A DNA stretch of 64,000 nucleotides, from positions 8,756-72,755 of the forward strand of contig CAWHBI010000025.1 of assembly GCA_963827545.1 (NCBI GenBank), read 5' to 3'. The notes below the pieces were generated by a model. It was not told the origin of the DNA, searched no databases, and worked only from the letters and a program-made list of their open reading frames with translations. This DNA is from AWTP1-13 sp963827545. Its GTDB lineage: Bacteria; Pseudomonadota; Alphaproteobacteria; Rhizobiales; Hyphomicrobiaceae. The translations under genes and the position numbers were made by a program. Of this stretch, positions 44,620 through 52,406 are shown piece by piece. Positions within the stretch are counted from its first letter, which is position 1, and each line of letters opens with the position of its first letter.

Positions 44620-47025
44620 CTAGCGCCGCTGGTGCAGCAGGCTGAGGGCGGCATCGCGCAGGTTGGCAAGGGAGAAGGGCGCGAAGCGGAACACCACGAG
44701 ATGGCGGCCTTCGCTCACCTCCACGCCGCGGAACAGTACGTTGGCGCGCAGCAATCGCGCCGGCTGCCCATCGACCTCCGCGAACCAGCCCGGATAGAAC
44801 GCCTCGTGCAGGATGAGGATCCCTGGCTGCTCGCTGTCAACCTGCACCTCCACGCGATCCGGGCGCCACGAGATGATTTGCGCGTGCCCGTTCTCCCCGC
44901 CCCTGGGCCAGTAGTTGCGGGTGGGCGCCGTGCCGGCATCGATCAGCGCCGTTTGGGCCGCCGGGTTGACGCGGAACTGGCCTGCCCGAACCTGCGCATT
45001 GGTGTCGGCCACCATGACGCGGCTGATCAATCGCACGCGCGGCTCGGGGTCCGTGAGCCGGTAGATCCAGACCTTCGGTCCCGCCAGCAACACGTCCGAC
45101 ACCGGCCGGCGCGCCAGGTGCGGAACCTGCTCGATCGGTCGCCCCAGCACGATGTATTCGAGCCCCAGCTCGCGTGCCAGGGCACAGTCGTAGCTGTCGA
45201 AGGAGGCTGGGAACAGACGCTGGTCGACGAGGTAGGTGGTCTCGCCCGGAGAGACGAGGCGGTCGTAGTGGCCGATGCGCAGCGGATTGTAGCCGTTGGT
45301 TGCCTCGAGGCCACGCGTCATGGCGAGGTTCTGCCACGGCCCACTGACGCCGACCACTTCGACGCGCGGCCGCTCGCCTTCCTTGCGCCGGGTTTCGATC
45401 TCCCGCTCGAGGACGGCCAAGGCCGCAGCCTCTTCGCCTGCCGGTTTATGCAGCACCGAGTAGTACGCAGGCCCCTCGGCATTCAGCGTGGAGGCGGCGT
45501 TCCACCACACGAGCTCGACCGTGGCGATGGCCGCGACCGAGGCGGCCGCCAGGATGCGCGCCCGCGGCGAGCGGGCCCACGCCAGCGCTGCGATCACCAG
45601 CAGGGCGATCGGCAGCACCTTGAGCACTTCCAGGAAAGAGTTCCAGCCCCGATGCGATCTCTCCGAGAACGCCATGGCCCACGCCACCATCACCAGCGCA
45701 CCGGCCGCGATGATCGCGATGCGCCAAGCCGGCACCTGCGGGCGGCCCTCGCGCACGTAGTCCGCCAGCAGCTGGCCCGCGAGGATGGCAAGCATCGCCA
45801 CGAACACGAAGGCCCCGTCGACCGGGCGGCGGAACAGGTTGATGCCGGGCACGTACTCGAAGATGAGCGTATACACCGGCGTGTAGCGGCCGAGCATGTA
45901 CAGCAGGGCGAAGAGCAGCACGCCAGCCAGCACGCGCCGGCCGCGCCGCAGCAGCCCGCCGCCGGCAACGCCGAACCACAGCAGCACAATGGTCGTGGCG
46001 GCACCGACGAAGAGGTAATTGAACGAGCGGTCGGTGGCGCCGACCTCGGGCAGCGTGTCGAAATTCGGTCCCCAATAGTCCAAGGTGGACTCCAGCGAGC
46101 CCATCACGTTGGCTACTGCCATCGAGGCCAGGTTCGCCGGATACAGCGAGGCCTCCAGCGCCCGGTCGAGGGGAACATCGGGACGGTTCGAAAGCGCCGC
46201 AAACTGGAGGGTGAGCAGCACCGGCACTGCGAGCAGCGCCGCGGCGACCAAGCCCATGGTCGCCAGCACCGCCCCGCGCTCCCTCACCCAGCGCAACTTG
46301 CCGTCCGCCGCCAGGACCTCGCCGACCAGCGCCGCCACCAGCACGAAGCACAGCAGCAGCAACTCGTGGTTGCGTCCCAGCGCCAGCATCGCCGCCACCA
46401 CCCCGAAGGCTGCAGCGATCGGGACCGACCGTCTTTGCAGAGCCAGCGACAGCAGCAGCATGGCGGGCGGCAGCAGGGCATAGCTCAGAATGATGCCGGT
46501 GTGCTGCAGGCGGCCTGACGCAGGTCCACCAAGCATGAAGACGGCAGCAGCCAGCAGCGAGGCCGGAAGCGGCCAGCCCGCGCGCCAGCCGATGGCGCCC
46601 ACTGCAAGCCCACCGATCAGGAGGTGGCCGTAGACGATCAGGTCGAAGGCACGGAGCGAGGGCGTGGCGTCGAGCCACGCCCACATCACGAAGGCAGGTG
46701 CGAAGATCAGCGACTGCGGGTCTGCGACGCTCGGGTGCCCACCGTAGTGATAGGGGTTCCAGAACGGCGCGTCGCCCGCGTGAATGGCAGCCGCAAGAAA
46801 GCGGAAGAAGGCATAGAATTGGTTCTTGGCGTCCCAGGGAACGACGGTGTCTGTCCAGATCCACCGGCTGGCGGCGAGCAGCCAAACGGCCGCAATCGCC
46901 AGAAGCACGAGCCCCAGGCTGCGCAGTTGATCGGACCTTGGAGACGCCTTGGCGTCAGGTCGAACGACAGGCCGAGGATCGAGCACGCGTGCCCCTTCCA
47001 GAAGGCCGAAGGGTTGGCGTGACAC
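44620..47025 (-). CDS. YfhO-like multi-pass membrane protein
   Basis: An 801-residue protein with roughly a dozen hydrophobic segments in the first 550 residues, for example LGLVLLAIAAVWLLAASRWI and GILILHEAFYPGWF-type motifs later. An extracytoplasmic loop after the first helix reads IWTDTVVPWDAKNQFYAFFR with FWNPYHYGGHP, typical of membrane glycosyltransferases of the GT-C/YfhO kind. The C-terminal extracytoplasmic domain has beta-rich sequence, ending in a conserved HEAFYPGWFAEVDGQPARLL. It may add sugars to a cell-envelope polymer; the donor and acceptor are unknown. Confidence 0.8.
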   Translation of the reverse strand: MSRQPFGLLEGARVLDPRPVVRPDAKASPRSDQLRSLGLVLLAIAAVWLLAASRWIWTDTVVPWDAKNQFYAFFRFLAAAIHAGDAPFWNPYHYGGHPSVADPQSLIFAPAFVMWAWLDATPSLRAFDLIVYGHLLIGGLAVGAIGWRAGWPLPASLLAAAVFMLGGPASGRLQHTGIILSYALLPPAMLLLSLALQRRSVPIAAAFGVVAAMLALGRNHELLLLCFVLVAALVGEVLAADGKLRWVRERGAVLATMGLVAAALLAVPVLLTLQFAALSNRPDVPLDRALEASLYPANLASMAVANVMGSLESTLDYWGPNFDTLPEVGATDRSFNYLFVGAATTIVLLWFGVAGGGLLRRGRRVLAGVLLFALLYMLGRYTPVYTLIFEYVPGINLFRRPVDGAFVFVAMLAILAGQLLADYVREGRPQVPAWRIAIIAAGALVMVAWAMAFSERSHRGWNSFLEVLKVLPIALLVIAALAWARSPRARILAAASVAAIATVELVWWNAASTLNAEGPAYYSVLHKPAGEEAAALAVLEREIETRRKEGERPRVEVVGVSGPWQNLAMTRGLEATNGYNPLRIGHYDRLVSPGETTYLVDQRLFPASFDSYDCALARELGLEYIVLGRPIEQVPHLARRPVSDVLLAGPKVWIYRLTDPEPRVRLISRVMVADTNAQVRAGQFRVNPAAQTALIDAGTAPTRNYWPRGGENGHAQIISWRPDRVEVQVDSEQPGILILHEAFYPGWFAEVDGQPARLLRANVLFRGVEVSEGRHLVVFRFAPFSLANLRDAALSLLHQRR

Positions 47026-47424
47026 CCCTTCGACTTCCGCGCTTCCCCGGCCGTGATGCTATTCGGTACGCTGCGCCGGCTCAATCACCAGATTGCGCCG
47101 GCGGGGACATTCGATGCTGTTTTGTCGTTGGGGATTGAATATGGCTCGCTCGCTTCGCAGCTGCGATAAACAAATCACGAACAAGCGATTGCCAATAACG
47201 GCTTGACACACCTAGAGCAAGATCGTTTCTGATCGAAGCGCTTCGCTTCGATCATGGAACGTGAACCTTGCTCTCAAGTCCATGAATAGAGCAGGATTCA
47301 CGCTTCGGCCGCCACGTCCCTATCTGGGCAAAGGTGTTCAATCCGAAGCGATCCTGCTCTAGACTTTAGGCCTTGCGCAGTCCGCCTGTCGTATCGGTCA
47401 CAGTCGAGAGTCGAGGAGGACGTC
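47026..47424. other. intergenic region with a family B repeat
   Basis: About 400 bases between the divergent YfhO-like and dodecin genes. The centre (47213-47362) is a family B repeat; the remainder is unique and no gene is recognised. Promoters for both genes must lie here. Confidence 0.6.
47213..47362. repeat. family B dispersed repeat, copy 2
   Basis: Reverse orientation relative to copy 1. It begins TAGAGCAAGATCGTTTCTGA, carries the GATCGAAGCGCTTCGCTTCG palindrome, and ends AATCCGAAGCGATCCTGCTC plus TA. Confidence 0.8.
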
Positions 47425-47634
47425 ATGGCAGAGAGCGTTTACAAGGTCATCGAGATCGTCGGCACCAGCCCCACGTCGTGGGAGAAGGCCGCGGCTGCGG
47501 CGGTGGAGCGCGCGGCGTCGACCCTGCGCGATTTGCGCATCGCGGAGGTAGCAGAGCAGGACATTGTCATCACCGATGGCAAGGTCGAAGCCTATCGCGT
47601 GCGCCTCAAGGTCTCCTTCAAGTACGAGGATTGA
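47425..47634 (+). CDS. dodecin
   Basis: A 69-residue dodecin, a small protein that forms a hollow dodecamer and stores flavins. The sequence has the whole family pattern: VYKVIEIVGTSPTSWEKAAA, a long helix, then LRDLRIAEVAEQDIVITDGK and a closing strand YRVRLKVSFKYED. The conserved Trp that stacks on flavin is present in SPTSWEKA. A good AGGAGG site lies upstream (GAGGAGGACGTC). Confidence 0.93.
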   Translation: MAESVYKVIEIVGTSPTSWEKAAAAAVERAASTLRDLRIAEVAEQDIVITDGKVEAYRVRLKVSFKYED

Positions 47635-47667
47635 GCCGAACGGGGCAGAGCGACCGCAGATTCAGGT

Positions 47668-47733
47668 GGGGTCAGACCCCTCGCCTCCAGCCTTGCGATT
47701 CTGCAGTCAGGTCTGCGCGAGGGGTCTGACCCC
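47668..47733. repeat. family C inverted repeat with 17-bp arms
   Basis: GGGGTCAGACCCCTCGC at 47668-47684 is perfectly inverted as GCGAGGGGTCTGACCCC at 47717-47733. Each arm is itself nearly palindromic. The right arm occurs again, letter for letter, at 63299-63315. Confidence 0.75.
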
Positions 47734-47763
47734 GGTCCCTCCGCAGGGTCTGGCACGGTCCGC

Positions 47764-48441
47764 TCAAATCACTTCGTCCGTCTTGTCGTCGGTCTCGCCG
47801 TAGCGGCGCAGGGTGGCCGGCTTTGTGCCTGCGTAGAGCTTGTCGATGTTGGGCGCGATCTTGGCGTTCTCGCGCTCGAACAGGCTCGCGCCCGTCAGGT
47901 CGCTCTCGACCAGGAACGGCCCGAAGTGCTCCACCTCCAGTACCCAGATGGCCTGTGCGAGGCCCAGCTCCTCCACCCAATGCGCGGCTATCACCCGCCG
48001 GATGCCGCGGCCCAGGAGTGCGCCGGTGCCGTATCCGACGGTCGTCAGGTAGATGGCGTTGCTCGGCACGAAGTGGCGCTTGTAGATGTCGGCCGTCATG
48101 CCGCCCTTGCCGATGATGATGTTGCAGCGTGAGAGCTTGAACCAGCCGTCGAGCCACTTGGCGAAGCGGAACGAGGCCGTCGCCGTCACTGCACCGACGG
48201 TGGCGGTGCCGTCCGGATTCAATGCCGCTGCCGGTGAGCAGTGGAAGTTCGCCGACCCCAGTTCCGGCGGCGGCGCAGGAAGCCCGACGCCATCCTCCAC
48301 TGCGCGCTTGTAGACGCCCTCGCGCGCCGTGAAGATGCGGCCCCCCAGATACACGACGGTGCCTAGTTCCAGGGCGGCCAGGTCCTCGGTGGTCGCGGGC
48401 AGCTCCAGATGCACGGTTTTCAGCGCGGGTTTGCCTGTCAT
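47764..48441 (-). CDS. class I fumarase/tartrate dehydratase beta-type subunit
   Basis: A 225-residue protein of the fumarase C-terminal (beta) family. Family patterns are LGTVVYLGGRIFTAREGVYK, the ANFHCSPAAALN segment, the TASFRFAKWLDGWFKLSRCN region, GKGGMTADIYKRHFVPSNAI, and the C-terminal GPFLVESDLTGASLFERENA. With the alpha-type protein encoded at 51263 it should form an Fe-S hydratase. The ATG at 48441 is chosen since the region above it is a family B repeat. It is encoded about 3 kb away from its likely partner. Confidence 0.9.
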   Translation of the reverse strand: MTGKPALKTVHLELPATTEDLAALELGTVVYLGGRIFTAREGVYKRAVEDGVGLPAPPPELGSANFHCSPAAALNPDGTATVGAVTATASFRFAKWLDGWFKLSRCNIIIGKGGMTADIYKRHFVPSNAIYLTTVGYGTGALLGRGIRRVIAAHWVEELGLAQAIWVLEVEHFGPFLVESDLTGASLFERENAKIAPNIDKLYAGTKPATLRRYGETDDKTDEVI

Positions 48442-48466
48442 CGCATGATCCCTGGTGATCAGCCTC

Positions 48467-48561
48467 CTGCTCTCAAGTCCATGAATAGGGCAGGATTCAC
48501 GCTTCGGCCGCGACGTTGCAGCTGAGGCAGAGTGCTTCAATCCGAAGCGATCCTGCTCTAG
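48467..48561. repeat. family B dispersed repeat, copy 3 (shortened)
   Basis: Carries CTCTCAAGTCCATGAATAGG GCAGGATTCACGCTTCGGCCG and the end AATCCGAAGCGATCCTGCTC, but lacks the GATCGAAGCG palindromic half of the other copies. The stop codon of the methyltransferase gene that follows lies in its right edge. Confidence 0.75.
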
Positions 48562-49301
48562 ACTTCGAAGACGAAGAAATCGATCCTTTCCGTGATCTCC
48601 TCGCTCGTCGGCCTGCCGGCCGCATAGGCGCGAAGCGCGGCCAGTCCGGTTTCAAAGTCCGCGTCGGGCAGGCGCGCCAAGAAGGAATCGGCGCGCAGCG
48701 CAAGCTTGTCGGCCAGCTCTTGCCAGTTGGCGGCCAGAGGATGGGCCACAAGCGCATGGGCGCGGCTCTTGAACCCCGCAGCCTCGAACAGCTGGACCAC
48801 TTCCTCCCGCGAGGGCAGCTCCATCTCGATGATGGGCACGATGCCGGGGAAGAATCGCCGCTGCACGTAGTCCGCATCGCGCGTGCTGTTGCGCACGCAC
48901 ACTCGGCCGCCCCGATGCAGGATGCGCCGGCACTCCCTGGCCGTTTCCGCCGGGTCATCGAGGTGATGCAGAACCATCGACAGGAAGACCACATCGGCGG
49001 AGTCGTCGTCCAAGGGCAGCCGCTCGCCCGGCGCCTGCCTGAACTCCACGTGCTCGCTCGAAAGCTTGCTGCGGGCGATGGCGAGCATGCGCTCGGACGG
49101 ATCGATGCCGATGACCTGGGTCTTGAAACGCTCGGCCAGCGACGCACTGAAGCGGCCGGTGCCGCAGCCAAGGTCGACGATCAGCCCGGGCTTGGACGGA
49201 ACATAGGTCGCAACGAGATCCAGCCACAGCGCCATCACCTCCGGGCGATAGCTGCGCGCGGCGTCGTAGGTCGTGGCAATCGCGGACTTGTCGTAATCCA
49301 T
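48558..49301 (-). CDS. class I SAM-dependent methyltransferase
   Basis: A 247-residue soluble methyltransferase of the UbiE/Methyltransf_11 type. Motif I is GLIVDLGCGTGRFSASLAER, then the acidic strand VIGIDPSERMLAIARSKL, and motif II LPLDDDSADVVFLSMVLHHL. A C-terminal lid of helices follows. The acceptor is unknown. The ATG at 49301 is used; the frame extends upstream to 49370 only through a family A repeat. Confidence 0.88.
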   Translation of the reverse strand: MDYDKSAIATTYDAARSYRPEVMALWLDLVATYVPSKPGLIVDLGCGTGRFSASLAERFKTQVIGIDPSERMLAIARSKLSSEHVEFRQAPGERLPLDDDSADVVFLSMVLHHLDDPAETARECRRILHRGGRVCVRNSTRDADYVQRRFFPGIVPIIEMELPSREEVVQLFEAAGFKSRAHALVAHPLAANWQELADKLALRADSFLARLPDADFETGLAALRAYAAGRPTSEEITERIDFFVFEV

Positions 49302-49314
49302 CACGCGTCTCTTC

Positions 49315-49365
49315 CCCCTCTCCCCGTCATGTCGAAGACATGCCTCCGGCATAGCGGGGAGAGGG
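49315..49365. repeat. family A palindromic repeat (short form)
   Basis: CCCCCTCTCCCCGTCATGTC, GAAGACATGCCTCCGGCATA and GCGGGGAGAGGG: one hairpin core bounded by CCCTCTCCCC-type arms. Confidence 0.7.
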
Positions 49366-49387
49366 AACACCCTAGCGCCAGCCGCAT

Positions 49388-49449
49388 ATGGTTAATACTG
49401 AACATCTAATTGTTTCACGTGAAACAATCGAGCGTTCAGTGTTAACCAT
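49388..49449. promoter_or_regulatory. parS centromere site within a 62-bp palindrome
   Basis: Positions 49411-49426 read TGTTTCACGTGAAACA, the exact 16-bp consensus parS bound by ParB and conserved from Bacillus to Caulobacter. It is centred in a larger palindrome whose arms, ATGGTTAATACTGAAC (49388-49403) and GTTCAGTGTTAACCAT (49434-49449), match at 15 of 16 positions and are placed symmetrically about the parS centre. It lies between two genes. No parA or parB is in the window. Confidence 0.9.
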
Positions 49450-49464
49450 GTCATCCCTTGCACC

Positions 49465-50559
49465 TTAGAACACGATCACGCCGCGGGCCACGGCACCCGT
49501 GGTCAGCAGCCTGAACCCCTCGTTGATCTCGTCGAACTTGTAGGTGCGGCTGATCAGTCCATCGAGATTGATGCGCTTGTCCATGTCGAGGTCGGCCAGC
49601 ACGCCGAAGTCGATCGGCGGCCGGATCGAGCCGTAGTAGGTGCCGGTCAGCTTCTTCTCGGCGAACACCATCTGGAACGGATTGATGGCGGCGCGGTCGG
49701 TGAAGGCCGGCATGCCCACCAGCACCGCATGGCCGCCGGGCGCCACCGCCTCGACGCAGGTGACGGCCGTCTGCGCGCCGCCGATGGCGTCGAAGGCGTA
49801 GTCGACGCCCAGGCCGCCGGTCAGCTCCTGCACGCGCTTCACCGTGTCCTCCTTCTTGGCATTGATCGTGTGCGTTGCCCCGAATTCGCGCGCAAAGCCC
49901 AGCTTGTTGTCGAGCAGGTCGCAGGCGATGATGGTCTTGGCGCCGGCGAGCTTGGCCCCCTGCACCACATTGAGCCCCACGCCGCCGCAGCCCACCACCA
50001 GCACGGAGGAGCCCGCCTCCACCTTGGCATGGCGGATGGCAGCGCCGACGCCCGTCGCCACGCTGCAGCCGATGATGGCGGCATGCGTCCACGGCAGGTC
50101 CCTGCGCACGGACACCACCTGCTCGGCCGGGCACACCACGAACTGCGAGAACGTGCCGATGCGCGCCATCTGGTTGACGGGCTCCCCGTTGAGCTTCACG
50201 CGCGAGGTGCCGTCGTGCATGCGCCAGCGGGGTGAGTCGTTGTGGCCGGTGCAGATGACCGAGCGGCCTTGCGCGCAGTAGCGGCAGTGGCCGCAGTTGG
50301 GCCGGAACGAGAAGATGACGTGATCGCCCTTCTTCACGTTGTCCACGCCCAGGCCCAGCTCGACCACGATGCCGGCCGCCTCGTGGCCCAGCACCATCGG
50401 CAGCGGCAGCGGCCAGTCGCCGTTCATGATGTGATAGTCCGAGAGGCACACACCCGCAGCCTTCACCTCGACGCGCACCTCACCGGCTTTGGGACCTTCC
50501 TGCTCCAGATCCAGGATCTGCAGCGGCTTGTTGACCTCGGTCAGGACGGCGGCACGCAT
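49465..50559 (-). CDS. zinc-dependent alcohol dehydrogenase
   Basis: A 364-residue medium-chain dehydrogenase. Catalytic zinc ligands lie in AGVCLSDYHIMNGDW and MVLGHEAAGIVVELG; the structural zinc site is CGHCRYCAQGRSVIC with four Cys. The NAD(P) fold shows SVLVVGCGGVGLNVVQGAKL. The long form and loops resemble the NDMA/mycothiol-like or Zn-ADH class III group. The substrate is unknown. It lies just left of the parS palindrome, with the KptA gene directly upstream. Confidence 0.92.
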   Translation of the reverse strand: MRAAVLTEVNKPLQILDLEQEGPKAGEVRVEVKAAGVCLSDYHIMNGDWPLPLPMVLGHEAAGIVVELGLGVDNVKKGDHVIFSFRPNCGHCRYCAQGRSVICTGHNDSPRWRMHDGTSRVKLNGEPVNQMARIGTFSQFVVCPAEQVVSVRRDLPWTHAAIIGCSVATGVGAAIRHAKVEAGSSVLVVGCGGVGLNVVQGAKLAGAKTIIACDLLDNKLGFAREFGATHTINAKKEDTVKRVQELTGGLGVDYAFDAIGGAQTAVTCVEAVAPGGHAVLVGMPAFTDRAAINPFQMVFAEKKLTGTYYGSIRPPIDFGVLADLDMDKRINLDGLISRTYKFDEINEGFRLLTTGAVARGVIVF

Positions 50560-50571
50560 GATGTCTCCTCC

Positions 50572-51126
50572 TCAGGCTTGCACGTTTGTAAACTCGATGA
50601 ACTCGGGCGGCACGCTAGCCGTCAGCCAGACGCCATTCGCGGCCCGAAAGAAGGCCTTGCCCCGCGACCACATCTCACCCGCGCGCACGGCGAGCACAAC
50701 GGGCCGGCCATGGCGCTGCCCGACCTTGCTGGCCGTGGCCGCATCGGGCGACAGGTGCACATGCTGGCGGCTGCCGGGCTTCAGGCCCTCGGCGCGGATT
50801 GCGTCGATGCTGGTTGCAGCAGTGCCATGAAACAGGATGGGCGGTGGCTCGGCGGGCTCCAGTCCGAGGTCGATCTCGACAGAATGGCCTTGGTTGGCCC
50901 TGATGCGCCGGCCCGCAGCGTCGAGCGCAAACCGCTGCTTGTCGCTCGTCGCGACGACTTCGAGGATCGTCTCGCGCGTCAGCGCCATGCCGTGTGCCCC
51001 GGCCCGCGCGATCAATTCGTCGATATCGGCCCAGCCCTGCTGGTCGAGCACAAGGCCGATGTGCTCCGGCTGATGCCGCAGCACCAGGCTCAGGAACTTG
51101 CTCACCCTGACCGTATCCTGCGTCAT
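50572..51126 (-). CDS. kptA: RNA 2'-phosphotransferase KptA/Tpt1
   Basis: A 184-residue Tpt1-family enzyme that transfers a 2'-phosphate from RNA to NAD+. Family motifs are SKFLSLVLRHQPEHIGLVLD, TRETILEVVATSDKQRFAL, and RANQGHSVEIDL; the ART-like half has LFHGTAATSIDAIRAEGL, HVHLSPDAATASKVGQRHG and VVLAVRAGEM. Bacteria lack the yeast splicing pathway that produces this RNA end, so the substrate is not clear. It sits between a fumarase subunit and an alcohol dehydrogenase gene. Confidence 0.95.
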   Translation of the reverse strand: MTQDTVRVSKFLSLVLRHQPEHIGLVLDQQGWADIDELIARAGAHGMALTRETILEVVATSDKQRFALDAAGRRIRANQGHSVEIDLGLEPAEPPPILFHGTAATSIDAIRAEGLKPGSRQHVHLSPDAATASKVGQRHGRPVVLAVRAGEMWSRGKAFFRAANGVWLTASVPPEFIEFTNVQA

Positions 51127-51158
51127 ACCGTCTCCGGCTGATCGTGTCCGTAACGCCC

Positions 51159-51266
51159 GTAGGTTGGGTCAACCCCGGCGAAGGCCTGGCGAAGGCCGGG
51201 GGCAGACCCAACACAAGAGGCTCGCGATACCATGTTGGGTCATCGCTGGCGCTCGACCCAACCTAC
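51159..51266. repeat. MITE-like element with 12-bp terminal inverted repeats
   Basis: GTAGGTTGGGTC at the left end (51159-51170) is the exact inverse of GACCCAACCTAC at the right (51255-51266). Inside, CAGACCCAACACAAGAGG and CATGTTGGGTCATC form another hairpin. The 108-base element covers the gap between the kptA and fumarase genes and overlaps the last bases of the latter. Confidence 0.6.
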
Positions 51267-52225
51267 TCCGCGGCGACTGCCGGCTCCTGCTGCTCCCATT
51301 CCACCGTAGCGCGCCGCATATAGTCCGTGAACCATTGCGGATCGGTGCGGTGCTCGGCACGCCCGTCGGCGTGCACGCGCGCAGTGGCGCGGCGCGACGA
51401 CAGGCAGAACATGTGCACGCTCATTGGCATGCCGCCGGTGTGGCAGTAGCCGACCTCGATGTGGCAGTCGACCACCATGGACGTGCCCATGAAACCCATG
51501 GCGCCCATGCCGATGCTGTTGCCCAGCTCCTTCAGCTCTGCCTCGAGCGCCGCGATCTTCGGATCTGGATTGCGCGAGCCGACCGTGCGCAAGCACGCGG
51601 CCTGCTTGCCCAGCACCATGCAGATGTCCTTGGAGCCGCCCAGGCCCACACCGACGATGGCCGGCTGGCAGGCGAGCCCGCGCCGGCCGAAGGCGATCAG
51701 CGTGTCGAGATAGAAGCGCCTGATGCCCTCGATGCCGTCGCCGGGGAACAGCATGCGGTAGTCGGAGCCGAACAGCCCGCCCTTGTGCACGGTGGTGAGC
51801 TCGATCCAGTCGGCATCCGGGTGGAACGAATACTCGATCTCCGGCGCGCCGATGCCGCAGTTGTTGTTGTGGTCCGTGCGCCAGAGCGGGTGCACCCGGT
51901 TGGGGCGCAGCGGCACGTCCTTGGTGGCGTTGGCGGTTGCCCGCCGCAACGCTGCCTCGAGCGCAATAGGGCCGCCCTCGATCTTGGCCTCGTTGCCGAT
52001 CTTGACATACCAGCGCGGCACGCCGGTGTCGCCGCACATGGCCCGCCGGTCCTCCTTGGCGGCCTCGTAGTTCTCCAGCATCGCCTGGATCACGAACGCG
52101 GAGAGATCGCCCTTCTCGGTGTTCGCGCACTGGCGCAGCCCGCCGAGATAGTCATCCGGGATCTCGATGGCGGCTTTGGCCATGAGCTGCTCGGCCGTCT
52201 TCTGCAGGCATGCTATGGGGATCAT
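51263..52225 (-). CDS. class I fumarase/tartrate dehydratase alpha-type subunit
   Basis: A 320-residue Fe-S hydro-lyase subunit. Cluster cysteines are expected in DRRAMCGDTGVPRWYVKIGN, GLGGSKDICMVLGKQAACL and GYCHTGGMPMSVHMFC; RTDHNNNCGIGAPEIEY is also characteristic. It should act with the beta-type subunit encoded at 47764. Such two-protein fumarases hydrate fumarate or related dicarboxylates. The stop lies in the terminal inverted repeat of the MITE-like element. It is transcribed toward kptA. Confidence 0.93.
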   Translation of the reverse strand: MIPIACLQKTAEQLMAKAAIEIPDDYLGGLRQCANTEKGDLSAFVIQAMLENYEAAKEDRRAMCGDTGVPRWYVKIGNEAKIEGGPIALEAALRRATANATKDVPLRPNRVHPLWRTDHNNNCGIGAPEIEYSFHPDADWIELTTVHKGGLFGSDYRMLFPGDGIEGIRRFYLDTLIAFGRRGLACQPAIVGVGLGGSKDICMVLGKQAACLRTVGSRNPDPKIAALEAELKELGNSIGMGAMGFMGTSMVVDCHIEVGYCHTGGMPMSVHMFCLSSRRATARVHADGRAEHRTDPQWFTDYMRRATVEWEQQEPAVAAE

Positions 52226-52243
52226 TGGCAGAAACTCCGGGAT

Positions 52244-52391
52244 CTCCCTCTCCCCGCTGGCGGGGAGAGGGTCGGGGTGAGGGGCGGCACAAAACGCCGA
52301 CGCAGCCTCTGGCCGCCCCTCACCCTAACCCTCTCCCGTCGCGCTGGAAGCGCGCCTTCGGCACGACGCCGGAAGAGGCATGGGGAGAGGG
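52244..52391. repeat. family A palindromic repeat downstream of sdhA-like gene
   Basis: CCCTCTCCCCGCTGGCGGGG, then GAGAGGGTCGGGGTGAGGGG CGGC, mirrored by CCGCCCCTCACCCTAACCCT and a core with GAAGCGCGCCTTCGGCACG. It ends GGGGAGAGGG. Confidence 0.75.
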
Positions 52392-52406
52392 AATTCAGTG
52401 CCAATC

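Noticed and set aside
44530..46518. 662-codon ORF opposite the YfhO-like gene
   Set aside because: The opposite strand encodes a coherent membrane protein; this frame consists of Arg/His/Gln-rich sequence with no hydrophobic segments.
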